Part shown: positions 28,161 through 39,511 of the stretch, piece by piece
Numbering within the stretch: position 1 is the first letter of the stretch
How the letters are laid out: every line of letters starts with the position of its first letter
Assembly (NCBI GenBank): GCA_002162825.1
Contig: MAAU01000059.1
Span: 41,604 to 105,603 of the forward strand
DNA: 64,000 bases
Direction: 5' to 3'
From: Gammaproteobacteria bacterium 54_18_T64
GTDB lineage: Bacteria > Pseudomonadota > Gammaproteobacteria > Pseudomonadales > Porticoccaceae
The notes under the pieces: model-generated
What the model was told of the DNA's origin: nothing
What the model saw: only the letters and a program-made list of their open reading frames with translations
Database searches by the model: none
Position numbers and translations under genes: made by a program

Positions 28161-28790
28161 CTACAATAAGTGGCTACGGTTTTTTGCCATTATAATAAGA
28201 AACAAATCGCTATTGACCAAACTACCCAGCCAACGCCGAACAGCAGGTAGGGCCTGAGTCTCAAACCAGAGCCCATCGGTATTGGCAAACTGGCGCACAA
28301 AGGGAAAGGTGGCAATATCGACAAAGCTCACTTGCGAGCCCAGTAAATAGGCATTGTCATTCAACTGAACATTTAATTTATAGAGGAAATCCATTCCCCT
28401 ATCTCGCGCCTCAGCACTATCGCCGCCGGGAAAGCGCTGGGGATATTTATAGCGGTCGAGGGCCGCTTTAAAACTACCATCATTTTCGTCAATGAGTGAT
28501 TGACTAAGCCGGAATGATGTCGGCAGCCAGGCTGCCGGGTCATTCTGGACCAGTGCCCAATGCATAATATCCAGGCTTTCATCGAGCACCTCTCCCGATG
28601 GTAGTTGCAATACCGGTACCGATCCCTTCGGTGAGAGCAGAAGCATTGCCGCCGGTTTTGCCTTTAATTCAACTTCGACCAGCTCACACTGCACACCCGC
28701 CTGGTAGAGGGCCATACGAGCACGCATGGCATAGGGGCAGCGCCGGAAACTATAGAGTAGTGGGTACAAGTCCCTGCCTTTACTCAACAT
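28161..28790 (-). CDS. Glutathione S-transferase family protein
   Basis: A 209-residue glutathione transferase. The N-terminal thioredoxin-like domain begins with PLLYSFRRCPYAMRARMAL, where CPYA is a glutaredoxin-like active-site motif typical of omega/beta or stringent-starvation-type GSTs. The proline-serine pair for glutathione binding is present as GSVPVLQLPSGEVLDESLDI. The C-terminal helical domain contains LGSQVSFVDIATFPFV, matching the N-capping box (S-x-x-D) of GSTs. The substrate cannot be predicted; the CPYA cysteine suggests thiol transferase or reductase chemistry rather than classical conjugation. It is read towards cinA, and a terminator of the next gene lies upstream at 28.83 kb. 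Confidence 0.88.
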   Translation of the reverse strand: MLSKGRDLYPLLYSFRRCPYAMRARMALYQAGVQCELVEVELKAKPAAMLLLSPKGSVPVLQLPSGEVLDESLDIMHWALVQNDPAAWLPTSFRLSQSLIDENDGSFKAALDRYKYPQRFPGGDSAEARDRGMDFLYKLNVQLNDNAYLLGSQVSFVDIATFPFVRQFANTDGLWFETQALPAVRRWLGSLVNSDLFLIIMAKNRSHLL

Positions 28791-28831
28791 TACACCACCT
28801 CCGCCAGTCAGGCCCGTAGTTTTTCATGACC

Positions 28832-28879
28832 AAAAAAAGCCCCATTTTGAAAGCGAAACATCACTTTCAAAATGGGGCT
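28832..28879 (-). terminator. Intrinsic terminator of the FadB-like gene
   Basis: On the minus strand a 16-bp perfect stem (AGCCCCATTTTGAAAG and complement) around a 10-base loop is followed by seven T. It lies 41 bases after the stop of the beta-oxidation gene and before the GST start. Confidence 0.88.
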
Positions 28880-28920
28880 ACACATAACACTAACCGGCTA
28901 TTTAAGTGGCTAGCTGGGTA

Positions 28921-31005
28921 CTACAGGTCGTAAAAACCCTTACCTTCCTTCGCCAGTTTCGCCAATAATGGTGCCGGTTGCCAGTAGTGATCGCCAAACT
29001 GCTTGGCGTATTTGGCGTAGGCGTCGACGATATTTTGCAGGCCAATCTGATCTGCCCAGAACATGGGGCCGCCCTTATAACCGGGAAAGCCGTAGCCATT
29101 AATCCAGATAATGTCGATATCCAGCGGCCGCGCGGCAATACCCTCTTCGAGGATAAGCGCACCTTCGTTAATCATCGGATACAGGCAACGTTCTAGAATT
29201 TCCTGATCGCTAATGTCGCGCTGCGCTATGCCCGCTTCTTTGGCACACTCGGCAATTAAGGCTTTAACAATGGGGTCGGGAATGGGCGTGCGGCCATCCT
29301 CGTATTTATAGACACCGGCATTGGTTTTTTGCCCGTGACGGCCTAACTCAACAATTTTATCGATCCACACCGAGTCGCGTTTTTCGACCTTACCCGCCTT
29401 GCGACGCTCTTCCCGTACCTTATAACCGACATCCAGCCCCGCCATATCGGCCATAGTGAAGGCACCCATGGGGAAGCCGAAATCGAACAAGATTTTATCA
29501 ACCTGTTCGGGGCTAGCACCCTCTTCAACCAGGTAAGCAGATTCACGGGTGCGCTGGTGCAACATGCGGTTGCCCACAAACCCATCGCAGACGCCGACCA
29601 TGGCGCCAATTTTTCCAATGCGCTTGGAAAAGCTCATCACTGTCGCAATCACATCGTCGGCCGTAAGTTCACCGCGTACATTTTCCAGCAGGCGCATGAC
29701 GTTAGCCGGACTAAAAAAGTGCATGCCAATCACGTCCTGTGGTCGGCTGGTTACATTGGCAATTTCATCGACGTCGAGAGTTGAGGTATTGCTGGCGAGA
29801 ATGGCGCCGGAGCGACAAACGCTATCGAGCTTTTTAAAGACTTCCTTTTTAACATCCATATTCTCGAACACGGCTTCAATCACAATATCGACATCTTTAA
29901 TGTCATCGTAGCTCAGTGTTGGCTCAATCAAGGCCATGCGTTTTTCAACATCCGCCATGGAGATACGGCCTTTTTTCGCGGTATTTTCGTAGTTTTTACG
30001 AATTAAAGCGATGCCTTTATCGAGAAATTCCTGCTTCATTTCCAGCAACTTAACGGGGATACCGGCATTGGCGAAGTTCATCGCAATACCACCGCCCATG
30101 GTGCCAGCACCAACAACGGCGCCACAATTAATCTCACGCTTTACCGTGTCTTTCGCCAAGCCAGGCACCTTTGCCACTTCGCGCTCGGCAAAGAAAATAT
30201 GACGCTGTGACGCGGATTCTGAAGACCTCATTAATTCCATAAATAATTCTTCTTCGCGTGCCATGCCTTTATCAAAGGGCAATTCAAAGGCAGCGCGAAT
30301 CGATTTAATAATATGGAAGGGCGCGAGAAAACCGCGCTGCTTACGGGCGATGCTTTTCTCAAAGTTGTCGAACACCTCGGAACCTGCAGCCTCGGGCGCA
30401 ATATCTCTAATGGCGCGCGGGCCGCTACCATCGGCCAGTAATTTTTCAGCATAAGCAATGGCGGCTGCTTCAAGATCACCATCGACAATCTCATCGACAA
30501 TACCCAACTCAAGGGCTTTGGCCGCTGGCACATGACCACCACCAACAATCAACTCAAGTGCTGCTTGCGCACCGACCAAACGCGGCAGGCGCTGGGTGCC
30601 ACCGGCACCGGGCAACAGACCGAGGTGAACTTCGGGCAAGCCGACTTTGGCCGAGGACAGAGCAACGCGGTAGTGACAACCCAGGGCTACTTCCAATCCG
30701 CCACCGAGGGCAGTACCATGAATCGCGGCAACAATAGGCTTAGCTGCCGTTTCCATATTGCCAATCACGGGCACTAAACCCGGCTCGCCCATGCCCTTGG
30801 CGAACTCATTAATATCGGCACCGGCAATAAACGTTCTGCCTTCGCAGATCAGCACCATGGCTTTAACGCCGTCATCGGCGAGGCCCTGCTCAACACAGGT
30901 TTTCAGGCCCGCTCGCACCGACTGGTTAAGGGCGTTAACGGGGGGATTGTTAACTTTAATCAGGCCAATTGCGCCCTGCTTTGAAAAACTCACGGTATTA
31001 GACAT
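28921..31005 (-). CDS. Bifunctional enoyl-CoA hydratase / 3-hydroxyacyl-CoA dehydrogenase
   Basis: A 694-residue fusion enzyme of fatty acid beta-oxidation. Residues 1-190 form a crotonase domain with oxyanion-hole glycines in [11 protein letters not shown] and the two catalytic glutamates in GGGLE and GLPEVHLG. The central domain is an NAD-binding 3-hydroxyacyl-CoA dehydrogenase ([19 protein letters not shown]) with the catalytic histidine in [10 protein letters not shown]. Two C-terminal 3HCDH helical repeats end the protein. The order and length resemble peroxisomal-type multifunctional enzymes and bacterial FadN/FadJ-like proteins rather than FadB (about 715, with thiolase fadA beside it). 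No thiolase gene is adjacent, so its partner must lie elsewhere. It should hydrate 2-enoyl-CoA and oxidise the 3-hydroxyacyl-CoA. A PA4642-like gene lies 47 bp upstream. Confidence 0.93.
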   Translation of the reverse strand: MSNTVSFSKQGAIGLIKVNNPPVNALNQSVRAGLKTCVEQGLADDGVKAMVLICEGRTFIAGADINEFAKGMGEPGLVPVIGNMETAAKPIVAAIHGTALGGGLEVALGCHYRVALSSAKVGLPEVHLGLLPGAGGTQRLPRLVGAQAALELIVGGGHVPAAKALELGIVDEIVDGDLEAAAIAYAEKLLADGSGPRAIRDIAPEAAGSEVFDNFEKSIARKQRGFLAPFHIIKSIRAAFELPFDKGMAREEELFMELMRSSESASQRHIFFAEREVAKVPGLAKDTVKREINCGAVVGAGTMGGGIAMNFANAGIPVKLLEMKQEFLDKGIALIRKNYENTAKKGRISMADVEKRMALIEPTLSYDDIKDVDIVIEAVFENMDVKKEVFKKLDSVCRSGAILASNTSTLDVDEIANVTSRPQDVIGMHFFSPANVMRLLENVRGELTADDVIATVMSFSKRIGKIGAMVGVCDGFVGNRMLHQRTRESAYLVEEGASPEQVDKILFDFGFPMGAFTMADMAGLDVGYKVREERRKAGKVEKRDSVWIDKIVELGRHGQKTNAGVYKYEDGRTPIPDPIVKALIAECAKEAGIAQRDISDQEILERCLYPMINEGALILEEGIAARPLDIDIIWINGYGFPGYKGGPMFWADQIGLQNIVDAYAKYAKQFGDHYWQPAPLLAKLAKEGKGFYDL

Positions 31006-31052
31006 GGTGCTTCCTTATTTTTGCAGTGAATTTGCTTGTAAAACAGCCCGTA

Positions 31053-31349
31053 TTATTTGGCCATATGCTCTTTTAGAGCCGTCACGTAATCTTCTGCGTG
31101 ACGGTGAGTGGAAACGATATCCAGTAGGGTCTGACCCTCGGTATTAGTGGCATTAATATTTCTTTTTGCCGCTGTAAAAAACTTCAAAAAAGTCAAAAAG
31201 TTTTCTGCCCGCATGCCGCGATAGGCCTTTTCAAGCACATGAAAATCGCCATCGACACCCTGCGGCGCATCGTAATCTAAAAAAGTCTTGATACGCTCAT
31301 CATCAAACATCTCACCAAGAACTTTTTGCTTATCTTTTTTTAAAGCCAT
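31053..31349 (-). CDS. PA4642 family small protein
   Basis: A 98-residue protein I recognise as the PA4642 family of Pseudomonas and relatives. It starts MALKKDKQKVLGEMFDDERIKTFL, has a basic start and an acidic middle, and ends with an ankyrin-like segment (NATNTEGQTLLDIVSTHRHAEDYVTALK). No membrane segment or catalytic motif is seen. Its function is unknown to me. It lies between gatB (39 bp upstream, same strand) and the beta-oxidation gene (47 bp downstream). It may be co-transcribed with gatCAB. Confidence 0.85.
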   Translation of the reverse strand: MALKKDKQKVLGEMFDDERIKTFLDYDAPQGVDGDFHVLEKAYRGMRAENFLTFLKFFTAAKRNINATNTEGQTLLDIVSTHRHAEDYVTALKEHMAK

Positions 31350-31388
31350 TCTTCAACTACCTAAGTTTAATTACCTGACAAATACGAC

Positions 31389-32837
31389 TTATAGCAATGC
31401 ATCGAGTTTTTGCAGCAGCACTTCATTCACCTGCTTGGGGTTGGCCTGGCCCTTTGAGGCCTTCATGATCTGACCCACAAAGTAGCCGAGCATTTTGGGG
31501 CGCTTGGCCTCGTCCGCCTTGCGATAATTTTCCACCTGCTTGGCACTGTTGGCAATCACCACATCCACCATCCCCGCGATGGCGCCACTATCGGACACCT
31601 GCTTCAAACCACGAGCTTCGATAATGGCATCGGGCTCACCCTCTCCCTCCCACATGGCAGCGAACACCTCTCGCGCCATTTTATTGGAGATGGTTTGATC
31701 GATAATGCGTGCAATCAATGCCGCTAATGGTTCTGCACTAATCGGACAATGCTGTATCAACACATCTTCGCTATTTAAACGTGCCGCCAATTCACCTGTC
31801 ACCCAGTTAGCCGCCAGTTTAGCGTCACCACAGCGGCTAGCCACGGTTTCAAAATAAGCCGCCGTGGCAATTTCGTCGGAGAGTACGCTGGCATCGTAGG
31901 CAGACAATTCATAGCTATCCATAAAGCGCGTGCGTCGGGCCTCGGGCAATTCGGGTAGTGATGCCCGCACCGCGTCAACATAGGCCTGATCGATTTCCAC
32001 CGGCAGTAAATCCGGGCAGGGGAAGTAGCGATAATCATTGGCTTCCTCTTTACTGCGCATCGACCGCGCGGTGTGGGTGTCGCCATCGTAGAGTCGGGTT
32101 TCCTGCTTCACTGTGCCGCCGTCTTCGATTAAGTCGATCTGGCGCGCCACCTCCTGCACAATCGCCCGTTCCATAAAACGGAAGGAGTTGAGGTTTTTAG
32201 TTTCCGTGCGTGTACCCAGCTCCTCGCCTTTTTTGCGCACCGAAACATTAACGTCGAAACGCATCGAGCCCTGGGCCATTTCACCGTCGCAAATACCGAT
32301 GGACACCACCAGTGCGTGCAACTTTTTGGCGAAGGCCACCGCCTCTTCCGGGCTGTTCATATCGGGTTCGGAAACAATTTCAATCAGCGGCGTACCAGCC
32401 CGATTGAGATCAATACCCGACATGCCGTGGAAATCTTCGTGCAGTGACTTACCGGCATCTTCCTCGAGGTGGGCGTGGTGAATGCGCACGGTTTTCGTGC
32501 TGCCATCATCGAGCTGAATATCCACCTTGCCCGCGAGCACAATCGGCCTTTCCAGCTGGGTGGTTTGATAACCCTTGGGCAGATCGGGGTAAAAATAATT
32601 CTTGCGATCGAAAGCGGAAATCAGGCCGATATCGGCATCGATGGCGACACCGAACATCACTGCCATGCGCACCGCTTCCGCATTGAGCACAGGCAAGGTA
32701 CCGGGCATGGCCAGATCAATGGCACAGGCCTGAGTGTTGGGCGCGGCACCAAACTCGGTGCTGGCGCCAGAAAAAATCTTGGTTTTAGTGGCCAGCTGGG
32801 TGTGAACTTCCAGGCCGATGACGGTTTCCCATGTCAT
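31389..32837 (-). CDS. gatB: Asp-tRNA(Asn)/Glu-tRNA(Gln) amidotransferase subunit B
   Basis: Kinase-like subunit of the GatCAB complex, which converts misacylated Glu-tRNA(Gln) (and often Asp-tRNA(Asn)) to the correct aminoacyl-tRNA with ammonia from glutamine. The 482-residue protein starts [13 protein letters not shown], the universal GatB start, and includes [27 protein letters not shown]-type tRNA-binding ([15 protein letters not shown]) and the C-terminal YqeY-like tail ([18 protein letters not shown]) complete it. It follows gatA by 14 bp. Having GatCAB implies the organism uses the indirect route for at least one of the amide tRNAs. Confidence 0.96.
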   Translation of the reverse strand: MTWETVIGLEVHTQLATKTKIFSGASTEFGAAPNTQACAIDLAMPGTLPVLNAEAVRMAVMFGVAIDADIGLISAFDRKNYFYPDLPKGYQTTQLERPIVLAGKVDIQLDDGSTKTVRIHHAHLEEDAGKSLHEDFHGMSGIDLNRAGTPLIEIVSEPDMNSPEEAVAFAKKLHALVVSIGICDGEMAQGSMRFDVNVSVRKKGEELGTRTETKNLNSFRFMERAIVQEVARQIDLIEDGGTVKQETRLYDGDTHTARSMRSKEEANDYRYFPCPDLLPVEIDQAYVDAVRASLPELPEARRTRFMDSYELSAYDASVLSDEIATAAYFETVASRCGDAKLAANWVTGELAARLNSEDVLIQHCPISAEPLAALIARIIDQTISNKMAREVFAAMWEGEGEPDAIIEARGLKQVSDSGAIAGMVDVVIANSAKQVENYRKADEAKRPKMLGYFVGQIMKASKGQANPKQVNEVLLQKLDALL

Positions 32838-32851
32838 GCTGTCCGTACTCC

Positions 32852-34306
32852 TTAATCGATGCCGGGGGCGCAGCGCGAATGCCAGTCGCTGGCCTGCTGA
32901 TAGCGGTGGGCGACATTGAGCATGCGCCCCTCGTCAAAATAGTTGCCAATTAATTGCAAGCCAACCGGCTTACCCTCGACCAGGCCGCAGGGCAGGGACA
33001 TGCCGGGCAGGCCCGCCAGATTGGTGGCAATGGTGTAGATATCCTCCAGATACATCGCCACTGGGTCATCACTTTTGGCGCCAAACTCAAAGGCCGGGTT
33101 GGGGCAGGTGGGTCCGGCAATCATGTCGACGTCTTTAAAAGCGCTGACAAAATCGTCTTTGATTAAGCGCCGTACCTGCATGGCTTTATTGTAGTAGGCA
33201 TCGTAATAGCCCGCCGACAGACAATAGGCACCGATCAAGATGCGACGCTTAACCTCATCGCCAAAGCCCTCGGAGCGGCTACGCATATACATATCGCGTA
33301 AATCGGCCGGGTTTTCACAACGATAGCCGTAGCGTGAGCCGTCGAAGCGGGATAAATTTGCCGAGGCCTCCGCCGGGGCGATGACATAGTAGGCCGGCAC
33401 AGAAAGGTGGGAGTGGGGCAGGCTGATGGCCTTGAGTTTGGCACCCTGCTTTTCCAACTCTGCCAGAGCATCGCGCACCGCCTGCTCGGTGGCGGGGTTC
33501 AAGCCCTCGCCAAAATACTCTTCAGGCACGCCGATGGTCATGCCACTGACATCCCGATTTAAGTTCGCGCGATAATCGGGCACCTCCCGCTCAAGCGAGG
33601 TCGAGTCCTTGCTGTCAAAGCTCGCCATTTCATTGAGCATCAGCGCTAGATCTTCGGCAGTACGTGCCATGGGGCCACCCTGGTCGAGGCTCGAGGCAAA
33701 GGCAATCATGCCCCAGCGCGATACCCGCCCGTAGGTTGGCTTTAAGCCGGTGATACCACACAGGGCAGCGGGCTGGCGAATGGAACCACCAGTATCCGTA
33801 GCAGTGGCAGCGGGCGTCAATCGCGCGGCAACCGCCGCCGCCGAACCACCCGAGGAACCACCTGGCACGCAGTCGGTCTGCCAGGGGTTTTTTACCGGAC
33901 CGTAGTAACTGGTTTCATTGGACGAGCCCATGGCGAACTCATCCATATTGGTTTTACCCAATACCACCACACCAGCGGCGGCAAAATTTTCGACCACGGT
34001 GGCATTGTAGGGCGGCACAAAGTTGTCGAGCATTTTCGAACCACAACTGGTGCGCACACCGTCGGTGCAGAAAATATCTTTGTGGGCGATGGGCACACCA
34101 CACAGCGCCGGCACACTACCAGCGGCCCGTTGTTGATCGGCCATTGCGGCCTGCGCCAGGGCCTGTTCTTCGGTAATCGTAATAAAGCTATTGTAAGTGC
34201 CATCGAGCCGCTTAATGCGAGCCAGAAAATGCTCGGTCACTTCGACGCTTGAAAATTCACCAGCGCCCAGGCCTGCGCTTAATTCGGTCAGGGTAAGGTT
34301 GTGCAT
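32852..34306 (-). CDS. gatA: Asp-tRNA(Asn)/Glu-tRNA(Gln) amidotransferase subunit A
   Basis: Amidase-signature glutaminase subunit of GatCAB that liberates ammonia from glutamine. The protein has 484 residues. The Ser-cisSer-Lys triad is complete: K76 in [11 protein letters not shown]151 in [10 protein letters not shown], and S175 in [11 protein letters not shown]. The early [15 protein letters not shown] segment and the late CNPAF-like region ([10 protein letters not shown]) are family typical. Translation ends just before gatB. The start lies 149 bp from the end of gatC, a larger gap than usual; it holds a short GTCTCC/GGAGAC hairpin but no other gene. Confidence 0.96.
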   Translation of the reverse strand: MHNLTLTELSAGLGAGEFSSVEVTEHFLARIKRLDGTYNSFITITEEQALAQAAMADQQRAAGSVPALCGVPIAHKDIFCTDGVRTSCGSKMLDNFVPPYNATVVENFAAAGVVVLGKTNMDEFAMGSSNETSYYGPVKNPWQTDCVPGGSSGGSAAAVAARLTPAATATDTGGSIRQPAALCGITGLKPTYGRVSRWGMIAFASSLDQGGPMARTAEDLALMLNEMASFDSKDSTSLEREVPDYRANLNRDVSGMTIGVPEEYFGEGLNPATEQAVRDALAELEKQGAKLKAISLPHSHLSVPAYYVIAPAEASANLSRFDGSRYGYRCENPADLRDMYMRSRSEGFGDEVKRRILIGAYCLSAGYYDAYYNKAMQVRRLIKDDFVSAFKDVDMIAGPTCPNPAFEFGAKSDDPVAMYLEDIYTIATNLAGLPGMSLPCGLVEGKPVGLQLIGNYFDEGRMLNVAHRYQQASDWHSRCAPGID

Positions 34307-34454
34307 CCTGTTTCCTCAGACTGTCTCCACGGAGACCGTATTTGATTAACGACTCGACACTCCGTACTACGATAATGAGCGTCGCGCCTTGTGCCATAGG
34401 CAGTGATAAAACTGCGCCACAGACAGATCTATGGGTTTATTTGATGAAGCGGCC

Positions 34455-34742
34455 TTATTCGATGACTTTCGGCACCAAGTAAAGTCCATCCTCGGTAGCG
34501 GGAGCGGTCGCCTGAAAGGCATCCCGACGATTAGTCTCACTCACCTCATCGAGGCGCAAACGCTGCCGGGCACCCAGAGGGTTGGCCAGGGGCTCAACAT
34601 TCGCGGTATCGACGGCCTGTAACTGGTCGACCAGCGCCAGCACCTCGTTAATACGTTGCGCGCTCGCCAGAGCATTTTCATCTGAGATATGAATACGCGC
34701 CAGCTCGCCAAGTTTTTCAATGTCAGATCTATCGATGGACAT
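34455..34742 (-). CDS. gatC: Asp-tRNA(Asn)/Glu-tRNA(Gln) amidotransferase subunit C
   Basis: Small subunit (95 residues) that wraps around and stabilises the GatA/GatB interface. It begins MSIDRSDIEKLGELARIHIS, the common GatC start, and contains the EVLALVDQLQAVDTANVEPLANP segment diagnostic of the family. The C-terminus (ATEDGLYLVPKVIE) matches the conserved end. It is the first gene of a gatC-gatA-gatB run on the minus strand and is divergent from mreB, the same arrangement as in Pseudomonas. The promoter must lie in the 180-bp gap to mreB. Confidence 0.95.
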   Translation of the reverse strand: MSIDRSDIEKLGELARIHISDENALASAQRINEVLALVDQLQAVDTANVEPLANPLGARQRLRLDEVSETNRRDAFQATAPATEDGLYLVPKVIE

Positions 34743-34772
34743 GGTAGGGCAGCCATCCTCGGAGTGTCTTGA

Positions 34773-35957
<1,185 letters not shown>

Positions 35958-36021
35958 CCAGCAGCGCCACTGAGCCCGGGCCATCAAAAACCTCTTCAAG
36001 CAAAGCTCTTCCCCACTGCGC

Positions 36022-36879
36022 ATGCTGATCCTGGCCCTGGCTGCGCTGGCACTAATCGCCCTCGATTCCTTCACCCACTGGTTACGCCCGACCCACGTTT
36101 GGCTAGAGCCCCTGGTTCAACCCTTTCAATGGGCATCGACTCTGCCCATGCGCTGGCGCGAGTGGAACGATGAGTCGCTGGAAAGTCGCGCGGTGATTAT
36201 TGCCAACAATGACAAACTAGAGACCGAAATCCTGGTCTATAAAGCCCAGCTGCAGCGCATGGCCGAATTGTCGGCGCAAAACCAGCAACTCAAGAGTCTA
36301 CTCAATGGTGCCGAGCTGCTGAAGAACAGCGTCCTCGTCACCGAATTGGTGGGCATCTCACCCGACCCCTTCCACCACGTCATCACCATCAATCGTGGCG
36401 CTGCTGACAATATTCGCGCGGGCCTGGCGGTAATCGATGGCGAGGGCCTGATGGGCCAGGTCACAGAGGTCTTCGAGCACCACAGCCGGGTACTATTGAT
36501 CACCGATTCCCGCCACGCCCTGCCGATTTACAACCTGCGCAACAAGGTGCGGGGCATTATAGAGGGCAGCGGCGACTTCCAGCGCCTGCGCCTGCGCCAC
36601 GTCTCGCCAACTCAGGATATTCAGATCGGCGACACGCTGCTCAGCTCCGGCCTCGGCGGGCGCTTTCCCTCCGGCTACCCGGTCGGCACCGTCAGCGCCA
36701 TTAACAAAGACCCCGGCCAGGCCTTCATCGAGGTCAGCGTCACCCCCGCCGCCAAGGTCGACCGCAGTCTGCGCCTGCTGGTGGTGTTTTCAGCGGTCGA
36801 AGCCCTCAATAACTATCCTCAGACTGAGCCCGAGCCCCGCCCACAACGTTCTGACGCCAGTCATGCCACGGAGCAATAG
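36022..36879 (+). CDS. mreC: Rod shape-determining protein MreC (start uncertain)
   Basis: Membrane-anchored elongasome protein with a periplasmic beta-rich domain that links MreB to PBP2/RodA. From the first ATG it has 285 residues: the transmembrane helix starts at residue 2, followed by a coiled coil (about 60-95) and the MreC core (GISPDPFHHVITINRGAADNI, then LLSSGLGGRFPSGYPVG). The normal MreC start, a short basic cytoplasmic segment such as IKxLFxQGPS, is encoded just upstream in the same frame (IKNLFKQSSSPLR, 35983-36021). No ATG, GTG or TTG is available there before a stop at 35971-35973. Translation may start at the ATC at 35983 or at CTG 36016, or the ATG at 36022. It overlaps mreD by 17 bp. 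Confidence 0.9.
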   Translation: MLILALAALALIALDSFTHWLRPTHVWLEPLVQPFQWASTLPMRWREWNDESLESRAVIIANNDKLETEILVYKAQLQRMAELSAQNQQLKSLLNGAELLKNSVLVTELVGISPDPFHHVITINRGAADNIRAGLAVIDGEGLMGQVTEVFEHHSRVLLITDSRHALPIYNLRNKVRGIIEGSGDFQRLRLRHVSPTQDIQIGDTLLSSGLGGRFPSGYPVGTVSAINKDPGQAFIEVSVTPAAKVDRSLRLLVVFSAVEALNNYPQTEPEPRPQRSDASHATEQ

Positions 36880-37348
36880 CCCTCTACCGCTGACGGCCAT
36901 TGGCCTCAGCCTACTGGGCGCGCTCTTTCTTTACAGCCTGCCCCTGCACAACAGCCTCGTATTCTGGCGCCCACCTTTTGTGCTACTGATCAGTATCTAC
37001 TGGTTGTTAGTCCTGCCCCAACACCTGGGCATTACCTTTGTTTGGCTCCTCGGTCTGCTGCTCGACTTACTCTACGGCAACGTGATAGGCCAGAATGCCT
37101 TGGCAATGTCCGTCACCGCCTATCTGCTAAAGACTCAGGAATACCGCGTACGTCACCTCAACCTGCCCTTCCAGTGTCTGGCCGCGCTATTTATCGTGAT
37201 CATCTACCAGACACTGTGGGTCAGTACGCGCCTGATTTCGGAAGATATCGCCCTCGGCTGGCGTGTCTTCTATCCGGCACTGAGCAGCGCCCTTATATGG
37301 CCCCTACTGGCGGGCACGCTGTACAGACTGCACCACCTCTTCCATTAA
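36863..37348 (+). CDS. mreD: Rod shape-determining protein MreD
   Basis: Small integral membrane protein of 161 residues with about five transmembrane helices that completes the MreBCD complex. The helices are at about 10-27, 33-50, 55-75, 100-120 and 135-155. The GLLLDLLYGNVIGQNALAMSV segment is the conserved MreD core. The start codon lies within the last codons of mreC (17-bp overlap), so translation is coupled. maf follows after 21 bp. Confidence 0.93.
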   Translation: MPRSNSPLPLTAIGLSLLGALFLYSLPLHNSLVFWRPPFVLLISIYWLLVLPQHLGITFVWLLGLLLDLLYGNVIGQNALAMSVTAYLLKTQEYRVRHLNLPFQCLAALFIVIIYQTLWVSTRLISEDIALGWRVFYPALSSALIWPLLAGTLYRLHHLFH

Positions 37349-37369
37349 ACACACTGCCAAGGTGAGAAC

Positions 37370-37972
37370 ATGGATAAACCCTTGAGCGATATTGACCTCA
37401 TTCTCGCCTCCGCCTCACCCCGTCGCGCCGAGCTACTGCGCCAAATTGGCGTGCGCTTTGCCGTCCACCCCGCCGACATCGATGAAAGCCAATATCCGAA
37501 TGAAGCCGTAGAGGATTATGTGCAACGCATGGCCTGCGAAAAAGCACAAACCGTGGCTCGGCAAAAGCCCACAAACGAGCTGCCCGTACTCGGCGCCGAC
37601 ACCACGGTAGTGCTCGAGCAACAAGTTTTCCCCAAGCCGGCTAGCAAGGCAGAGGCCATTGCCACATTGCGGGCTTTGTCAGGGCGCAACCATAGGGTAT
37701 TATCCGCCATTGCGGTGGTTGCCGGAGGTCGTACAGGGCTCAGCTTATCCGAGACCTCGGTGCGTTTTCGGGAGATAGAAGAACAAGAATACGAACGCTA
37801 CTGGTCGACAGGTGAACCTCTGGGGAAAGCCGGTGCCTATGCCATACAGGGCTTGGGCGCCGTATTTGTAGAGGCTATTACGGGTAGCTATTCCGGTGTC
37901 GTTGGCCTGCCGCTTATGCAAACGTTTGAGTTATTTGAGCGTTTTAATATCGCCTGTTGGAATGCACCATGA
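37370..37972 (+). CDS. maf: Maf-like nucleotide pyrophosphatase (dTTP/UTP class)
   Basis: A 200-residue house-cleaning enzyme that hydrolyses dTTP, UTP and modified pyrimidine triphosphates. The N-terminal ILASASPRRAELL is the Maf signature. The catalytic aspartate follows in VLGADTTVV. The AYAIQG and SGVVGLPL segments close the active site and point to the YhdE subgroup. An AAGGTGAGAAC precedes the ATG. It lies between mreD and rng as in E. coli (mreBCD-yhdE-rng). Its stop codon overlaps the rng start as ATGA. Confidence 0.94.
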   Translation: MDKPLSDIDLILASASPRRAELLRQIGVRFAVHPADIDESQYPNEAVEDYVQRMACEKAQTVARQKPTNELPVLGADTTVVLEQQVFPKPASKAEAIATLRALSGRNHRVLSAIAVVAGGRTGLSLSETSVRFREIEEQEYERYWSTGEPLGKAGAYAIQGLGAVFVEAITGSYSGVVGLPLMQTFELFERFNIACWNAP

Positions 37973-39450
37973 AAGCAGAAATACTGGTCAATATCACGCC
38001 ATCGGAAACCAGGGTCGCCCGCATAGAAGAGGGGATTCTGGTCGACATTGCCATCGAAAGAGTGGGCAATCGCAGTTTAGTGGGCAATATTTACAATGGC
38101 AAAGTCGTTCGCGTTATGCCCGGTATGCAAGCCGCCTTTGTAGAAATTGGCCTCGACAAGGCCGGCTTCATCCACGCCAACGACATTATGCAAAGTGCCG
38201 CCCCCAGTGGCGACACTCAGTCGGCCGAGACACCCGATATCCGTCAACTCTTGCGCGAGGGCCAGGTACTGCCCGTGCAAGTCATTAAGGAGCCAATCAG
38301 CAGCAAGGGCGCGCGACTTTCCACCCACCTCTCCGTATCGTCGCGCTATCTGGTGTATATGCCCGGCGTCGATCATGTCGGCATCTCCCAGCGCATTGAA
38401 AAGGAAGACGAAAGAGAGCGACTACGCACCCAGCTCGACCTCGCGGTCGAAGCCGGTGGCATGAAGGAGGAGGGCGGTGGTTATATTATTCGCACCGTTG
38501 CCGATGGCGTCGAGGAAGACGAATTCCGCACCGACGTCGACTACCTACATCGTCTGTGGGGCCTGGTGAAAGATAAAATGACCCGCCTGCCCGCGCGCAC
38601 CTGTATTTATCACGACCTGCCCCTATCGCTGCGCGTGATGCGCGATGTCGCAGCGGAGGAAGTCGAGAGAATTCGCGTCGACTCCATCGACATCCACAAA
38701 CAAATGTGTCGCTTTACCGAGAGCTTCAGCCCGGAAATGCTCGCAAAACTTGAGTACTACCAGGAACAACGTCCGATCTTCAGCCTCTTCGGTGTCGAGG
38801 ACGAAATCGATAAATCCCTGGAGCGCAAGGTCAAACTAAAGTCTGGTGGCTATCTGATTTTCGACCAAACCGAGGCCATGACCACCATCGATGTCAATAC
38901 CGGTGGCTTTGTTGGCCACCGCAATCTCAGCGAAACCATCTATACCACCAACCTTGAAGCTGCCGGCGCCATTGCCCGGCAGCTGCGCCTGCGCAACCTC
39001 GGTGGCATTATCATCCTCGATTTTATCGACATGAAAGACCCCGAGCACCGCCGTCAGGTGCTGCGGCGCCTGGAGAAGGAACTGGAACTCGATCACGTCA
39101 AGATGAAGGTCACCGGCGTGTCTGAACTGGGCCTGGTGGAAATGACCCGCAAGCGCACCAGTGAAAGCCTACAGCGTCTATTGTGTGAGCCCTGTGAAAA
39201 CTGCCAGGGGCGCGGCTTTTTAAAATCGGTGGAAACCACCTCGTTCTCCATCCTCCGCGAAATCGTCAACCACAACGGCACCGAGAACGCTAAAAAGAGG
39301 TTGGTGCTGGCGGCGCCCGCCGTGGTTGAACGCATCCTCGACCAGGAGGCCGCCTACCTCAGTGCCGCCGAACAGGAAATTAATTGTCCCATCGAGCTGC
39401 GCACCGAGGGCAGCTACTCCCAGGAGCAGTACGACATTATTACGGTGTAA
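37969..39450 (+). CDS. rng: Ribonuclease G
   Basis: Endoribonuclease of the RNase E/G family that matures the 16S rRNA 5' end and degrades some mRNAs. The 493-residue protein begins MKAEILVNITPSETRVA and has an S1 domain in the first 125 residues, interrupted by the usual insertion. The catalytic magnesium aspartates lie in TTIDVNTGGFVG and IILDFIDMKD. The Zn-link cysteine pair is CEPCENC. RNase E would carry a long C-terminal scaffold; there is none, which fixes the identification as RNase G. The frame extends to an ATG at 37957, but the one at 37969 overlaps the maf stop (ATGA) and yields the normal N-terminus. Confidence 0.96.
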   Translation: MKAEILVNITPSETRVARIEEGILVDIAIERVGNRSLVGNIYNGKVVRVMPGMQAAFVEIGLDKAGFIHANDIMQSAAPSGDTQSAETPDIRQLLREGQVLPVQVIKEPISSKGARLSTHLSVSSRYLVYMPGVDHVGISQRIEKEDERERLRTQLDLAVEAGGMKEEGGGYIIRTVADGVEEDEFRTDVDYLHRLWGLVKDKMTRLPARTCIYHDLPLSLRVMRDVAAEEVERIRVDSIDIHKQMCRFTESFSPEMLAKLEYYQEQRPIFSLFGVEDEIDKSLERKVKLKSGGYLIFDQTEAMTTIDVNTGGFVGHRNLSETIYTTNLEAAGAIARQLRLRNLGGIIILDFIDMKDPEHRRQVLRRLEKELELDHVKMKVTGVSELGLVEMTRKRTSESLQRLLCEPCENCQGRGFLKSVETTSFSILREIVNHNGTENAKKRLVLAAPAVVERILDQEAAYLSAAEQEINCPIELRTEGSYSQEQYDIITV

Positions 39451-39511
39451 GGGGCTGTTGACGCACATGGTAAGCACCGTTTTTCTGCAGCCCTTTTAGG
39501 AGCCCGCAACA